Notes: a model not told the origin generated them from the sequence alone. Positions 1 through 8,783 are shown, numbered from the stretch's first letter. The stretch: 64,000 bases of DNA from an uncultured Kangiella sp. (GCA_947498625.1 CANMKR010000002.1:372001-436000), one strand, 5' to 3'. Program-made: numbers and translations.

Positions 1-296
1 TGAATCGCAACTTGCAGCAAATAGGCAGGTTCTTGGTATGGTATCGATTGGACTAAATAATCACACTCAATCCCTGATAAAGCCTTAGGCGAAACCACTT
101 CGCAATATTCAGGGTAAATTTCATCGTAATATGGACCGCCCTCATTGTCATTAGAACTTAAGTAATCGTCATTAAACGAACCTTTATCATTATCAGAAAC
201 TATAGCATCGGGATTGATATCGTTATTAGCATCGCCGCATGAAATTACAGAAAAAGTTAAACAAATGGTGATTATCGCTAGATAGGTTTTGTTCAT
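1..296 (-). CDS. Putative lipoprotein, cut by the window edge
   Basis: An open frame runs leftwards from an ATG at 294-296 off the window edge, so only about 98 N-terminal residues are visible. It begins with MNKTYLAIITICLTFSVISC, a lipoprotein signal peptide with a V-I-S-C lipobox; the mature protein would be anchored by Cys20. What follows is very rich in Asp and Asn (DANNDINPD, DNDKGSFNDD), a low-complexity linker common in secreted marine proteins. No domain is recognisable in the visible part. The signal peptide makes the start credible; the function is unknown. Confidence 0.6.
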   Translation of the reverse strand, partial: MNKTYLAIITICLTFSVISCGDANNDINPDAIVSDNDKGSFNDDYLSSNDNEGGPYYDEIYPEYCEVVSPKALSGIECDYLVQSIPYQEPAYLLQVAI

Positions 297-665
297 ATTT
301 ATCACTATGAATTGCAAAATTAGAAAATGGAACGTTATCATCAAAAACAAAGTTGAAAGATTTACCAGTTCACGAAAATACAAAACCGATAACTAAATTT
401 CTTAGACCACAAAATAGAAATGGTGCTGCCAAATTAAGTACGGCCTTTGTTATAAACCAGGCTTATAGCATTTTTAGTTAAACCTTTGACACTTACAGAC
501 AAACCTCAGAATAAGGAGCTAGGTAAGATAGCTAGCGAAGTAAATCTTACTTTGTTGACTTCAAAAGGCTTGAATAACTCTGTTAATCTCTATGTGACTG
601 ATAAAGCCAGCCTCTTGAGTCAATCTTACAATAATGAATCATAACGATATGACTTGGGGATACTC
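297..665. other. Gene-free stretch between divergent genes
   Basis: This AT-rich stretch separates two divergently transcribed genes for exported proteins and should hold both promoters. I see no RNA gene, no convincing inverted repeat and no consensus promoter pair. A TGGGGA Shine-Dalgarno-like sequence sits at 655-660, just before the rightward gene. Confidence 0.4.
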
Positions 666-1151
666 ATGAAACTATTTAATAAAACCATCACAGCAGTTTT
701 AACTACTGCAGCTTTAGGTATGTCTGTTAACGCAAAAGCGGCATCTTGCGCAAATCCTGTTGAAAAATTAACCAGGGTTTTAGAGTGTATTGATGTGGAA
801 AACGCTTTCTGTGCAGCCAGGGGTTATGCTTGGAACTTCAAAAAATTTCATAATGGCGTCGATACCAAAACCAATAATTTCTTGTTAAGTCCGATTGGTT
901 GGATGACAACTTTTAACTTTATCGGCTTTGAGTTTGACATTCAGCACCTTGAACAAATTGACGAAGATACTGTTGATATCCATTACTACGAATACGTTCG
1001 CTTCCCTGATGGCGAAATCATTACTCAATACGAAGAAGCGGAAGTCACCTTTAACAGAAGCTGCCGCATGACAGTGTGGGACCAAGAAGGCGATCAAGCA
1101 GAGCAAGATGCCGTGGATGAAAAAACCAAAGAACTTTTCCCTTTCTTTTAA
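666..1151 (+). CDS. Secreted protein of unknown function
   Basis: This encodes a 161-residue protein with a clear Sec signal peptide (about residues 1-25, cleaved after AKA). I chose the ATG at 666 over an in-frame TTG at 654 because TGGGGA lies at 655-660 and because the signal peptide then starts with the normal MKLF. The mature part has four cysteines (near the new N-terminus, then LEC, AFC and SCR), suggesting disulphides. A predicted alternation of short helices followed by beta strands (DIQHLEQ, VDIHYYEYVRF, EAEVTF) loosely recalls NTF2/SnoaL-like folds, but this is a weak structural guess. I do not recognise the family. It stands alone, followed by a hairpin at 1178-1208. Confidence 0.65.
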   Translation: MKLFNKTITAVLTTAALGMSVNAKAASCANPVEKLTRVLECIDVENAFCAARGYAWNFKKFHNGVDTKTNNFLLSPIGWMTTFNFIGFEFDIQHLEQIDEDTVDIHYYEYVRFPDGEIITQYEEAEVTFNRSCRMTVWDQEGDQAEQDAVDEKTKELFPFF

Positions 1152-1177
1152 TTAAGAAACTCTAGACAAGAACGGTT

Positions 1178-1208
1178 TACGCCCACCTCTTTATAGAGCT
1201 GGGCGTAT
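1178..1208. terminator. Hairpin after the secreted protein gene
   Basis: TACGCCCA and TGGGCGTA form an 8-bp stem, with CTC/GAG extending the pairing inside. The stem is strong but is not followed by a clear T run on the plus strand, so it is only a possible terminator. Confidence 0.4.
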
Positions 1209-1235
1209 TCATTCAATATAACACTCAAAGGTTAT

Positions 1236-1293
1236 TGGGGTCAGAGTTAATATCTAAAACTAACAATTCTCAAATTAATTAACTCTGCCCCCA
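1236..1293. repeat. REP-like palindrome with GGGGTCAGAGT arms
   Basis: Two 16-nt arms (1236-1251 and 1278-1293) are inverted copies of TGGGGTCAGAGTTAAT with one mismatch, around a 26-nt AT-rich centre. A second element with the same GGGTCAGAGTtA core but perfect 25-nt arms lies at 41313-41398. Palindromes with this core are widespread in gammaproteobacterial genomes, often near REP-associated Y1 (IS200-like) transposases. No transposase is in this window, so these would be non-autonomous copies. Confidence 0.7.
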
Positions 1294-1337
1294 TTTATTT
1301 CCTATTAAGTGTCGAAAAGCCATTTTTATGGCACTCC

Positions 1338-1541
1338 TTGTTTGATATCGCAGCGATCGGTGCGCTTTGCCTAATTTCATTCATTATATTTTGCAAAATA
1401 ACTACAGAGTATATAGAAAAAGTTGCTGGCTATTTTTGTGATTTCTTTTGGCAAAAAATTATTTTTGCATCAATAGTAACGGCCTTATCTAGCGTTATGG
1501 TTTCAGCTGCAGCTATTTTTGCTTGGAATATCATGAAATAA
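1338..1541 (+). CDS. Possible small membrane protein
   Basis: A 67-codon frame from a TTG at 1338 encodes two hydrophobic segments (about residues 5-20 and 42-62) separated by a short charged loop (TTEYIEKVAGYF). The nearest ATG (1328) is out of frame and stops at once. No good ribosome-binding site is visible, and the frame starts just after the REP-like palindrome. It is followed four bases later by a good hairpin terminator shared with the convergent gene, which is the main argument that something is transcribed here. It could be the remnant of a larger gene. Confidence 0.3.
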   Translation: MFDIAAIGALCLISFIIFCKITTEYIEKVAGYFCDFFWQKIIFASIVTALSSVMVSAAAIFAWNIMK

Positions 1542-1544
1542 GAA

Positions 1545-1566
1545 AAAAGCTCCCGGGGGAGCTTTT
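1545..1566. terminator. Bidirectional intrinsic terminator
   Basis: AAAAGCTCCC at 1545-1554 and GGGAGCTTTT at 1557-1566 form a perfect 10-bp stem with a 2-nt centre, with A and T runs at both ends. It lies between convergent frames and could serve both strands. Confidence 0.75.
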
Positions 1567-1574
1567 AAATTGCA

Positions 1575-1961
1575 TCATTTTGGTAAGTCTTTCTTTCTTA
1601 GCACCTTTTCTATTCTAGACCATATATCATGAGAACCACTTTCCCAAATCCAGCTCAATACTTTATAGAATTTAGGATTCCTGTCAGCCTCGGCTTCAAT
1701 TCTTTCAATGAATTTATGTCCGTGATCTTCTATTAAATCTTCCAATGGCCCAGCCGCTAACATTCCTAAGACTTTCTCGTTATCTGTCTTATCAATAATT
1801 AATTGAATTGCGTTCCAACAATCTTCCGGGTTATCTTCACCTAAATCATAAAATTTCCAAACAGGCCACCAAGATGAATCTCCTTCATCAGGAAGTTCAT
1901 CTTTTGACTGAAAATCAATATATGCCAAAGCCCACTCTTGAAGTTTATCTATACTTAACAT
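1575..1961 (-). CDS. DUF6869-like protein, candidate immunity protein
   Basis: This is a 128-residue acidic, soluble, helical protein without a signal peptide. The stretch AIQLIIDKT...AAGPLEDLIEDHGH..FIERIEAEA, followed by a Trp-rich end, is how I recognise the DUF6869 type, whose members often lie beside polymorphic toxins; the assignment is from memory. The gene starts 8 bases downstream of the stop codon of the orphan Rhs tip and reads in the same direction, the normal position of a cognate immunity gene. I infer that it neutralises, or once neutralised, the toxin encoded by that tip. The ATG at 1959-1961 fits the family start. Confidence 0.6.
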   Translation of the reverse strand: MLSIDKLQEWALAYIDFQSKDELPDEGDSSWWPVWKFYDLGEDNPEDCWNAIQLIIDKTDNEKVLGMLAAGPLEDLIEDHGHKFIERIEAEADRNPKFYKVLSWIWESGSHDIWSRIEKVLRKKDLPK

Positions 1962-1968
1962 ATCTGCC

Positions 1969-2593
1969 TCAGTGTTTAATAGGGAATACTTGGTTGGCTA
2001 TACTGCTCCACCTTTCACACTCAGGAGGAAATCTCTTGCAGTGTATCGCAATACGTCTTAAGGCATCTTTCAACCTAGATTGCAATTGAATCATAGAACC
2101 ATAGTGTTTTATGTCGGCATATGCATGTCTACCAGCATGATAATATTGCGGGATACGCTTTGTTGTCAATTTATGAAAAGCCGATTGAGCATCTTTAATT
2201 GCCTTTTTACATTTGCTATTTTCTTCTTCATCTGACTCACAAACCTCTGGCTCACCAGTTTCTTCATTGATCAAATCCTGAATGCTAGAGTTCTGATTTA
2301 ATGTTGGTTGGGGAATTGGAATCCCCCAGGCATCTCTCGGACCAGAATATGGCTCAGGTCCTAATGCAATCCCAGCACCGATCCCCAAAGCTCCTAAGCC
2401 AAGCTCCGCAAGCCCTACACAAACACCAGTAATGGGTGGAACAGCGCACACAGCAGCTAATCCATTTGGATCTACTCTATTAACAGGGTTCGCACCAACA
2501 TAGGCATAAGTATTTATTCCTCCTAATAGTCCAATCGGGTCAGACTGCAAGTATCTTCCTAATTCAGGATCGTAATCCCTAAAGTAGTTGTAG
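1969..2593 (-). pseudogene. Orphan Rhs C-terminal tip (displaced toxin module)
   Basis: This encodes the end of an Rhs core ([14 protein letters not shown], then [19 protein letters not shown]) followed by a tip of about 160 residues ending in FPIKH. The core portion is close to the core end of the complete Rhs gene at both protein and DNA level. The matching DNA stops abruptly at 2593, and the frame hits a stop at 2611-2613, with no ATG and no ribosome-binding site. The remnant is therefore not a normal gene but a silent C-terminal cassette. The tip has a glycine/alanine-rich stretch and a charged C-terminal domain ([19 protein letters not shown], then [13 protein letters not shown]). I cannot assign its toxic activity. 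It could be expressed after recombination into the complete gene. Confidence 0.75.
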
Positions 2594-2692
2594 ACTAAAC
2601 GGAAATAGGATTACTTTTGCTCACTATATTGAATGATAAAGAAGTCACTAAATTACTTGTTAAATTTAATAACAAAAGCTCCTATGGAGCTC

Positions 2693-3070
2693 TTATCTAA
2701 TTCTTTTCCTTATTAATTTTTCCCCTTTAGGATTCAGCAGTATCATCTCTTTATTATCAATTGAAATAATCTCATCGGCACTCAACACATTACTAGAATC
2801 ACTACTTTCTCTGATAATTAGATTATTATCCTTTATCTCCCACAAATCATAAAAAACGGACTCTTTAGTAGAACCATCAGGAAAATAAGCTTTACCCCAA
2901 CCAACAAAAACACCGCCTTCCTTATACTCACCCTCGCCTACAAATCTAATATCACCTTTATATTCCGCTCGCCACTTTCCTAATATCAACTTTGAAAGCT
3001 CTAGATCAGAGTTCTCTGAACAAGCCGATAAGCTAAAAACAATGCAGATAAAAGCAAAAATCTCTTTCAT
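2693..3070 (-). CDS. Small lipoprotein downstream of the Rhs toxin
   Basis: This is a 125-residue lipoprotein: MKEIFAFICIVFSLSAC with a perfect L-S-A-C lipobox. The mature part begins as an acidic tether, then GKWRAEY and a series of short beta strands, so a small beta-barrel or lipocalin-like fold is possible. I chose the ATG at 3068-3070, not an upstream in-frame one, because AGGAGA lies 7 nt before it and because it overlaps the stop of the preceding gene as TAATG. That overlap implies translational coupling with the 2-TM protein. It may act in the envelope as part of self-protection against the Rhs tip; this is inference from position only. Confidence 0.65.
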   Translation of the reverse strand: MKEIFAFICIVFSLSACSENSDLELSKLILGKWRAEYKGDIRFVGEGEYKEGGVFVGWGKAYFPDGSTKESVFYDLWEIKDNNLIIRESSDSSNVLSADEIISIDNKEMILLNPKGEKLIRKRIR

Positions 3071-3369
3071 TAGTTTCTCCTTTCTTTGTTGGAGCTGCTT
3101 TTGTCGACTAAAGAACCATTGGTAATAACCAAATAAAGACTTATAAAAACTATAATGACAAAAAGCAGTATTGGCCAAAAATTTTGATAGTATATGCATG
3201 CAATAACAACAGCAAAGCTTGCAAAATTAATAATGAAAAAAATCCACTTGAATTGCTTTTCCAGGAGTTTGGAATAAACATAATCTTTGCCATTGAACTC
3301 TACTTCGCCTTTAAACATCAGGCGAAATAATTTCATTATAGGTAATGACTTCCCATCAACTTCTTTCAT
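3070..3369 (-). CDS. Two-TM membrane protein, candidate Rhs immunity protein
   Basis: This is a 99-residue protein with a soluble N-terminal third and two membrane segments (about 42-60 and 65-84). Its ATG follows the Rhs stop codon with no gap (GAGGAGTAAATG), and its Shine-Dalgarno sequence is the last two Glu codons of the Rhs gene, so its translation must be coupled to that of the toxin. This is the classic position and size of an immunity gene in polymorphic toxin loci. A membrane-located immunity protein would suit a toxin that acts on or at the membrane. I do not recognise the family. Confidence 0.65.
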   Translation of the reverse strand: MKEVDGKSLPIMKLFRLMFKGEVEFNGKDYVYSKLLEKQFKWIFFIINFASFAVVIACIYYQNFWPILLFVIIVFISLYLVITNGSLVDKSSSNKERRN

Positions 3370-6300
3370 TTACTCCTCACAGCCACATGCAAACCAGTCA
3401 TTGAATTTATTAGGATCAATGTTTACTTGACCATCTGCTAGTAATTTTCCAATTTTTTCAGCTGCAAGTCCAGGCCCCTGTTTTTCTACAAAGTACCTTA
3501 AATCACCCATAACTGAACCAGAACCTGTTATTGTTGAAACAAAACCACCTGCCACATACCCTTTTAGAATATTACCAAACGAATTGTTACCTGGTGTCCT
3601 CACTCTGTTATTAACATATGAGCTAATAACTAAATTTGGCGCCATCCTGCCCAAGGTTCTGCTTTTATTATTTACAGCTGTGTCCCAAAATGCGTAATTC
3701 ACATCACTTTGTAAGCCTTCATCACCCATGATTTTGTCTAAAGCAGCCTGTAATGCTAAGCCTTCAATCGCAGCTTTTAGTTCTTCACAACTGCCCATCC
3801 AACCTTGGCTTCTAGCCAAGTGCCTAAAGTTTCTGTAATGTCCTCGAGCATATGTGGTTGCTCCTTCGACAAAATTATCACCTGCATTAACAGGAACCGT
3901 AGTTGCGTAAGTAGGGTTGTTTCCAGCTCTATGGTTAGCAAACCTTATGTCCCAACTATCTAACCCGTAAGGGTCAACATAATTTATAGGGTTAGCCCCA
4001 ACATATCCATAAGTATTAATACCACCATTGAGACCTATCGGATCAGATTGCAAGTATCTTCCTATCTCAGGATCGTAATCCCTAAAGTAGTTGTAGTAGT
4101 TGCCTGTTTCTGCGTCGTTTAGTTGACCTGGGAAACGCAGATCTTGGCTCACATTATCAATCTGTACCGAAAGATTGCCGTATGGGTCATAACTGCCCTG
4201 CCATTGGATATCGCCTGCTGAATCGGTTAAAGCAATTGGAGCATCTAAATGATTGGTATGTACATACATCAGTGCTGAAGCAGCATCTTGATGCCCCATC
4301 AAAGCAATATTGTCTAAACGTCCATGCCCTTTCACTTGAATGAACTTAACGTTAGTCAGTTGAATAGTGGAACTCAATGAACTTAAATCAGCTTGTAAAT
4401 CACGAGTGAAAGTTTGCCATGTGTTATTTCTGGCTTCGTTGCCTAAATAAATCTTAAAGGCATTGCCATTACTTGAAACTGAATCAGTACCTGCCTTAGA
4501 GTAATAAACAATCGTTTTATTCCCTTCATTGGAGGCTATTTTCACCTGCATCAGCATCGCTGATGTTTTTTGTTGCCAGCTCAAGTAATACTGAGTTTTA
4601 TTATTCCAATTTTTATTGTTGGCATTTTTTAAACGGAAACCATTCTTGGTTCCATCCCCTGTCAATACAATCACATTTGAATTTAATTCAGCATCAAATT
4701 CATTGGTCATAGTCGCGCCAGCTGGATTATTATCAAAAATAGTCCAACCGTTTAAAGCGCCATTTTCACCATCAAAATAGACTGTTTTGTTATTTGGATC
4801 TGCGCCACCTTCTACTGAATTAACATTGGCTAAACGCATTCCATCTAAGTAGATATATTCTTGAATGATGTTTCCGCTAGCATCAGTCTGCGCAATTAAC
4901 TGCCCAGCTTGGTCGTAATGATACAGAGTGACTTCACTATCGACTGTTTTCTTAACACGCTGACCTTGAGTATTGTATTGGTAGCTCGCGCTCATGCTGT
5001 TATGAGCAGCCGTAACCATCCGCCCCATCTGGTTGTAACTAAAGGTTAAATCGTCTTTGGTTAAAACATTGCCCACTGCATCATTGGTAAAGTTAGTGGT
5101 TCCAGCTTGAGTCAATCGATGGCTCGCAGGGTCGTATTGATAATTCTCTGTAGCACCATCTTGCGTTTTCGATAAGCGGTTGCCTATTGCATCAAAACTG
5201 TAATCTTGATCGCCATATTGGCCTGTAGCATCCGTTAAACGCGCTAAATTATCGTAACTAAAAGATTGATCAAAACTTGCGTCAAAACTATCAAGAATAC
5301 TGTTGATATTATTTCTTGGCGTATAACCATAAGTTAGGTCGTTAACACCTGTCACTGACTTATTCGTTAAACGATAATCTTGATCAAAGCTCTGAGTTAA
5401 GACTTTACCATTACCATAAGTCAAGCTGTCCATAGGACCAAATGGCAAGTAACTAACGTTCGAAGCAATCGTTTGCGTCACGCCGGAAACCGTTGAAGTC
5501 ACTTCAACCACTTGTCCTAAATTATTACGAACATAGTTAACTAAGCGTCCAGATGGATAAGTCATCTGAGTTAACAAACCCGAAGCATCGTATTGGTAAG
5601 CCGTTACGAAATCCAAATCGTTAACTCGACGAGTTTCTTGTATCAGCTGCCCTTTGCCATCGAATAAATAAGCTGTAGAACCGGATTCGTCATCGATACG
5701 AGTTAAGCGGCCTATGCCTTTGTTATTCGCTACTGTTTCATCGTAAGTGAAAGTTACATTCTCGGACGTATCTGGATAACTAATCGCCGTTACTCGATTA
5801 AGCGCATCGTAGCTATAAGTCGAAGTAATATTACGAGCATCAGTAGCGGTTAATAGATTACCCGCTAAATCATAACTAAAGCTTGAAGTTCCGGTGTCAG
5901 GACTGGTTTGTGAAAGCACTTCACCAAAAGCATTGTAAACATAGCTAGTAGTTTTATTAGTCGCATCGGTAACTGACGTTAAACGATCATGAGAGTCGTA
6001 ACCAAATTCAGTTTCGCCTAAGTCAGGGTCGACGGCTTTAGTTAAACGATCAAGTGCATCGTATTGATTACTGCTGACGTTATTTAAAGCATCAGTAGTA
6101 TCCGTTGGATAACCTTCAGCATCATAATTCACTTTATTGGATTGATTGTTCGCACCTAAAGTCTCTTTTAAGCGACCTAAGTCGTTAAATACTGATGTGG
6201 CAAAACTCTTAATAGTACCGCTAGAGTCTTTAATGTCCGATCGAGTACGGTTGCCCATTAAGTCTAGCGTGTATTCAATGCGATTACCTTGTGCATCGAC

Positions 6301-8583
6301 TATGGCTTTTAAACGCTGCGCTGCATCATACTCGTAACTTAAAGTTACACCGTTTGCCATGGTGACTGTTGTTAACTGTCCGGCATCATCGTAACTATAA
6401 TTAGTAGTGTCGCCATCTGTGGTGATGGATGTTAACCAACCACGAGGATGATAAGTCATGCTGGTCAAAGTGCCGTTCGGATCGGTTACCGATAGAGGCT
6501 TGCCGTGGGCATCGTGCGCTGTGATTAGCGTTTCATGACCTAAGGCATTAATGACCTTAACTAAATTACCGTTGCCTGACGCATCGTATTCGTAAGTCGT
6601 AATATCGCTCACGTCAGTACGTGCGCCATTAACCGTAAGCACTTGCCCTACTGAGTTATAGGTATAAGTAATGGTGCGGGTTTCATTAGTGGCTTTGTCT
6701 TTGACACTACGCGATAACAAGTTACCAGTCGCATCATAGGCATAGGTGGTTAAACGCTGTGGCTCGTCTACTGATAGCGGCAAGTTATAACTGCCATGCC
6801 AAGTGGTCGTGATGATTCTTTGCTCAGCGGTACCAAAAGCTTCAGTGCGTGATTCTTGCAAACCACGACTATTGTATTGATACTGAGTAATGGTGCCATC
6901 ATGGTGCGTGATTTGGCTTAAATACCCTTCGGTATCGTACTCATAATTAGTTTCACCCACCACACAATCAGGGCATGGTTGAGTACTAATTTTTAGTGGC
7001 TTATAAGCTCCGTTAAGCTTCTTAAAATCATACAAGGTTTCCGTAAAATTAGTCGCATCGCGATAATGCTTTACGCTACTCGAAGCCACTTCAGAAATTG
7101 GATTGGTGTAATCAATAGTTACCTTTTCGGCAGAGCCTGAGTGCTCAGACGAAGTCGCGCGACGGAAGCTGTCATAAGTCCAATTAGCGTAATCCGCGCC
7201 AAGCTCATCAGTGATAGAGCTTAAGCCTTGATGATTACCACCTAAATCTTGATAGCCATATGCTTTAAATGGATTGTCGGTTAGATCCGCAGGTGTTTCA
7301 TCTGGGTAAATAACTTTGGTTAACTGTCCTAAATTATCGTACTCGTATAGATATTCGTTGCCTGCTGGGTCAGTTAACTTACTAACGAATTGCTTAATGC
7401 CATAAAACGGTAAATTTAAATTAACGTAATCAATGGTTAAGCTGCGACCGAAGTTATCCGTAATCACCAGTTGATCAGCATTCGGGTAACTATAATCTTG
7501 GAACTGACCATTACGATAAACTTTCTTGATCAGTTTATTATCGCTATTAAAATGATATTCAGTGCCACCAATGGTTCTATGGATAGTTGTGCCCGCGCTT
7601 TCGGTAATAGTGCCTTGCTGGGCTCTAAATGCAGCGCTATCAATAAAGTTCTTACGACTACCTCTTCCATTAGTGAAAGATATAAGTCGAGTTCCACTTT
7701 TCTCTAACTGAGGAACGTTAGGTGTCCAGAAGTTATAGAAATCGGAAGCAATACGATATTCGTTATCGTAAATAATTTGGATATTGTCAGGCAATATTGA
7801 GCGATCAAATTGCACCAACTGTTGACCTGATTCCACTTGCTCAGGTTCTTGGATGTAAGTGCGTGAGAAGTTTAAATTACCGACGCTGGATTGATAATCG
7901 AGTTCTGATTGAATCTTTTGACCCGAAGCACAGCTGATAGGATTGCCAAACTCGTCCATGTTCTTAATCGGACCTTCGCCAGCACAAGCTTGATCAGGTA
8001 CAAAGATACCGCAAGACAAGCCTTGATTGTTTTCGTCAGACTCTCTAACAACGCCACCGGTTTCAAGATTTGGATGAAGGTTTTCAGAGGTATCTGGCCA
8101 GATAATGTCACGAGCAACACATTGATTGGTTGTAGAATCTAAATTCTCAGTACAGTCACAATCCGGCGGCAACTTCTGACAAAATTCGGGAACGCCATCA
8201 CCGTTATTATCAATCTCTATAGGGTATTCAGGAAGCGATTCACATGAAGCAATATAATTAATAGTTACTTGTATCAAACCTGCAGAATAACCGCAAGTAC
8301 TAACATAGCAATATTCAGCACCACTTATTTGAAATTGGGTGCTAGTCATTTCGTAACTATCATAAGAACAATCGTAATAGCGATCGTCATTTAAGACTAC
8401 GCAAAGAGAAAAGTTTAATCGCCAGTATTCTGCCGCTTCAGCTTGTTGAGTTTCTTCAAATTTTGTGCCATCAGTAAAAGTGATAATGGGTTTATCTACA
8501 GGAGCTGGAAGGCTTTCTGATTTAGCTTTAAAAGAAGCTGATGAAAAAATTAATATAAATAAAATGTAATAGATATGCTTCAT
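3370..8583 (-). CDS. Secreted Rhs/YD-repeat polymorphic toxin
   Basis: A 1737-residue Rhs protein. The ATG at 8581-8583 is chosen over one five codons upstream because AGGGA precedes it and it gives a clean signal peptide (MKHIYYILFILIFSSASFKA). The order is: a Cys-rich N-terminal region (about 60-205); a DUF6531-like start of the core (CASGQKIQSELDY, near 218); many YD/RHS repeats (about 340-1250); an inserted beta-rich domain (about 1260-1425) resembling carbohydrate-binding or jelly-roll modules; the core end with [15 protein letters not shown] and DPIGL...DPYGL (to 1541); and a 196-residue variable tip (1542-1737) of unknown activity. The core should form a closed shell that encloses the tip. 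No VgrG, PAAR or other T6SS gene is nearby, and the signal peptide argues for Sec export. The two coupled downstream genes are likely protective partners. Confidence 0.85.
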   Translation of the reverse strand: MKHIYYILFILIFSSASFKAKSESLPAPVDKPIITFTDGTKFEETQQAEAAEYWRLNFSLCVVLNDDRYYDCSYDSYEMTSTQFQISGAEYCYVSTCGYSAGLIQVTINYIASCESLPEYPIEIDNNGDGVPEFCQKLPPDCDCTENLDSTTNQCVARDIIWPDTSENLHPNLETGGVVRESDENNQGLSCGIFVPDQACAGEGPIKNMDEFGNPISCASGQKIQSELDYQSSVGNLNFSRTYIQEPEQVESGQQLVQFDRSILPDNIQIIYDNEYRIASDFYNFWTPNVPQLEKSGTRLISFTNGRGSRKNFIDSAAFRAQQGTITESAGTTIHRTIGGTEYHFNSDNKLIKKVYRNGQFQDYSYPNADQLVITDNFGRSLTIDYVNLNLPFYGIKQFVSKLTDPAGNEYLYEYDNLGQLTKVIYPDETPADLTDNPFKAYGYQDLGGNHQGLSSITDELGADYANWTYDSFRRATSSEHSGSAEKVTIDYTNPISEVASSSVKHYRDATNFTETLYDFKKLNGAYKPLKISTQPCPDCVVGETNYEYDTEGYLSQITHHDGTITQYQYNSRGLQESRTEAFGTAEQRIITTTWHGSYNLPLSVDEPQRLTTYAYDATGNLLSRSVKDKATNETRTITYTYNSVGQVLTVNGARTDVSDITTYEYDASGNGNLVKVINALGHETLITAHDAHGKPLSVTDPNGTLTSMTYHPRGWLTSITTDGDTTNYSYDDAGQLTTVTMANGVTLSYEYDAAQRLKAIVDAQGNRIEYTLDLMGNRTRSDIKDSSGTIKSFATSVFNDLGRLKETLGANNQSNKVNYDAEGYPTDTTDALNNVSSNQYDALDRLTKAVDPDLGETEFGYDSHDRLTSVTDATNKTTSYVYNAFGEVLSQTSPDTGTSSFSYDLAGNLLTATDARNITSTYSYDALNRVTAISYPDTSENVTFTYDETVANNKGIGRLTRIDDESGSTAYLFDGKGQLIQETRRVNDLDFVTAYQYDASGLLTQMTYPSGRLVNYVRNNLGQVVEVTSTVSGVTQTIASNVSYLPFGPMDSLTYGNGKVLTQSFDQDYRLTNKSVTGVNDLTYGYTPRNNINSILDSFDASFDQSFSYDNLARLTDATGQYGDQDYSFDAIGNRLSKTQDGATENYQYDPASHRLTQAGTTNFTNDAVGNVLTKDDLTFSYNQMGRMVTAAHNSMSASYQYNTQGQRVKKTVDSEVTLYHYDQAGQLIAQTDASGNIIQEYIYLDGMRLANVNSVEGGADPNNKTVYFDGENGALNGWTIFDNNPAGATMTNEFDAELNSNVIVLTGDGTKNGFRLKNANNKNWNNKTQYYLSWQQKTSAMLMQVKIASNEGNKTIVYYSKAGTDSVSSNGNAFKIYLGNEARNNTWQTFTRDLQADLSSLSSTIQLTNVKFIQVKGHGRLDNIALMGHQDAASALMYVHTNHLDAPIALTDSAGDIQWQGSYDPYGNLSVQIDNVSQDLRFPGQLNDAETGNYYNYFRDYDPEIGRYLQSDPIGLNGGINTYGYVGANPINYVDPYGLDSWDIRFANHRAGNNPTYATTVPVNAGDNFVEGATTYARGHYRNFRHLARSQGWMGSCEELKAAIEGLALQAALDKIMGDEGLQSDVNYAFWDTAVNNKSRTLGRMAPNLVISSYVNNRVRTPGNNSFGNILKGYVAGGFVSTITGSGSVMGDLRYFVEKQGPGLAAEKIGKLLADGQVNIDPNKFNDWFACGCEE

Positions 8584-8715
8584 GGGTTCCCTATGCAAAC
8601 AATTGAAAGTGACTCACTATTTTAGCTAGACAGTCCTTAAAAAGTGATGCAATTTTAATCAATTGAAATTAGTGAGTAAAGAATAAAAAAGCAGATATGA
8701 TGTGAACCGAATTAG

Positions 8716-8735
8716 ATTCCCGCTTACGCGGGAAT
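8716..8735. repeat. dRS3-like palindromic repeat, copy 1
   Basis: ATTCCCGCTTACGCGGGAAT is a 20-bp palindrome of the form ATTCCC-N8-GGGAAT, the pattern named dRS3 in Neisseria and seen widely in other bacteria. Further copies lie at 9072, 42809 and, degraded, 42862. Confidence 0.8.
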
Positions 8736-8754
8736 GACATATTAAGCTACAAAC

Positions 8755-8783
8755 AAAAAAGCCCGCACAAGGTGCAGGCTTTT
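8755..8783 (-). terminator. Terminator of tRNA-Asp transcript
   Basis: Read leftwards, AAAAGCCTGCAC and GTGCGGGCTTTTTT form an 8-bp stem with one mismatch around a 3-nt loop, followed by a T run. It begins 8 bases past the CCA end of the tRNA. Confidence 0.8.

Noticed and set aside
7909-8142. A rightward frame opposite the Rhs gene
   Set aside because: It is antisense to clear Rhs coding sequence and has no motif, signal or ribosome-binding site.
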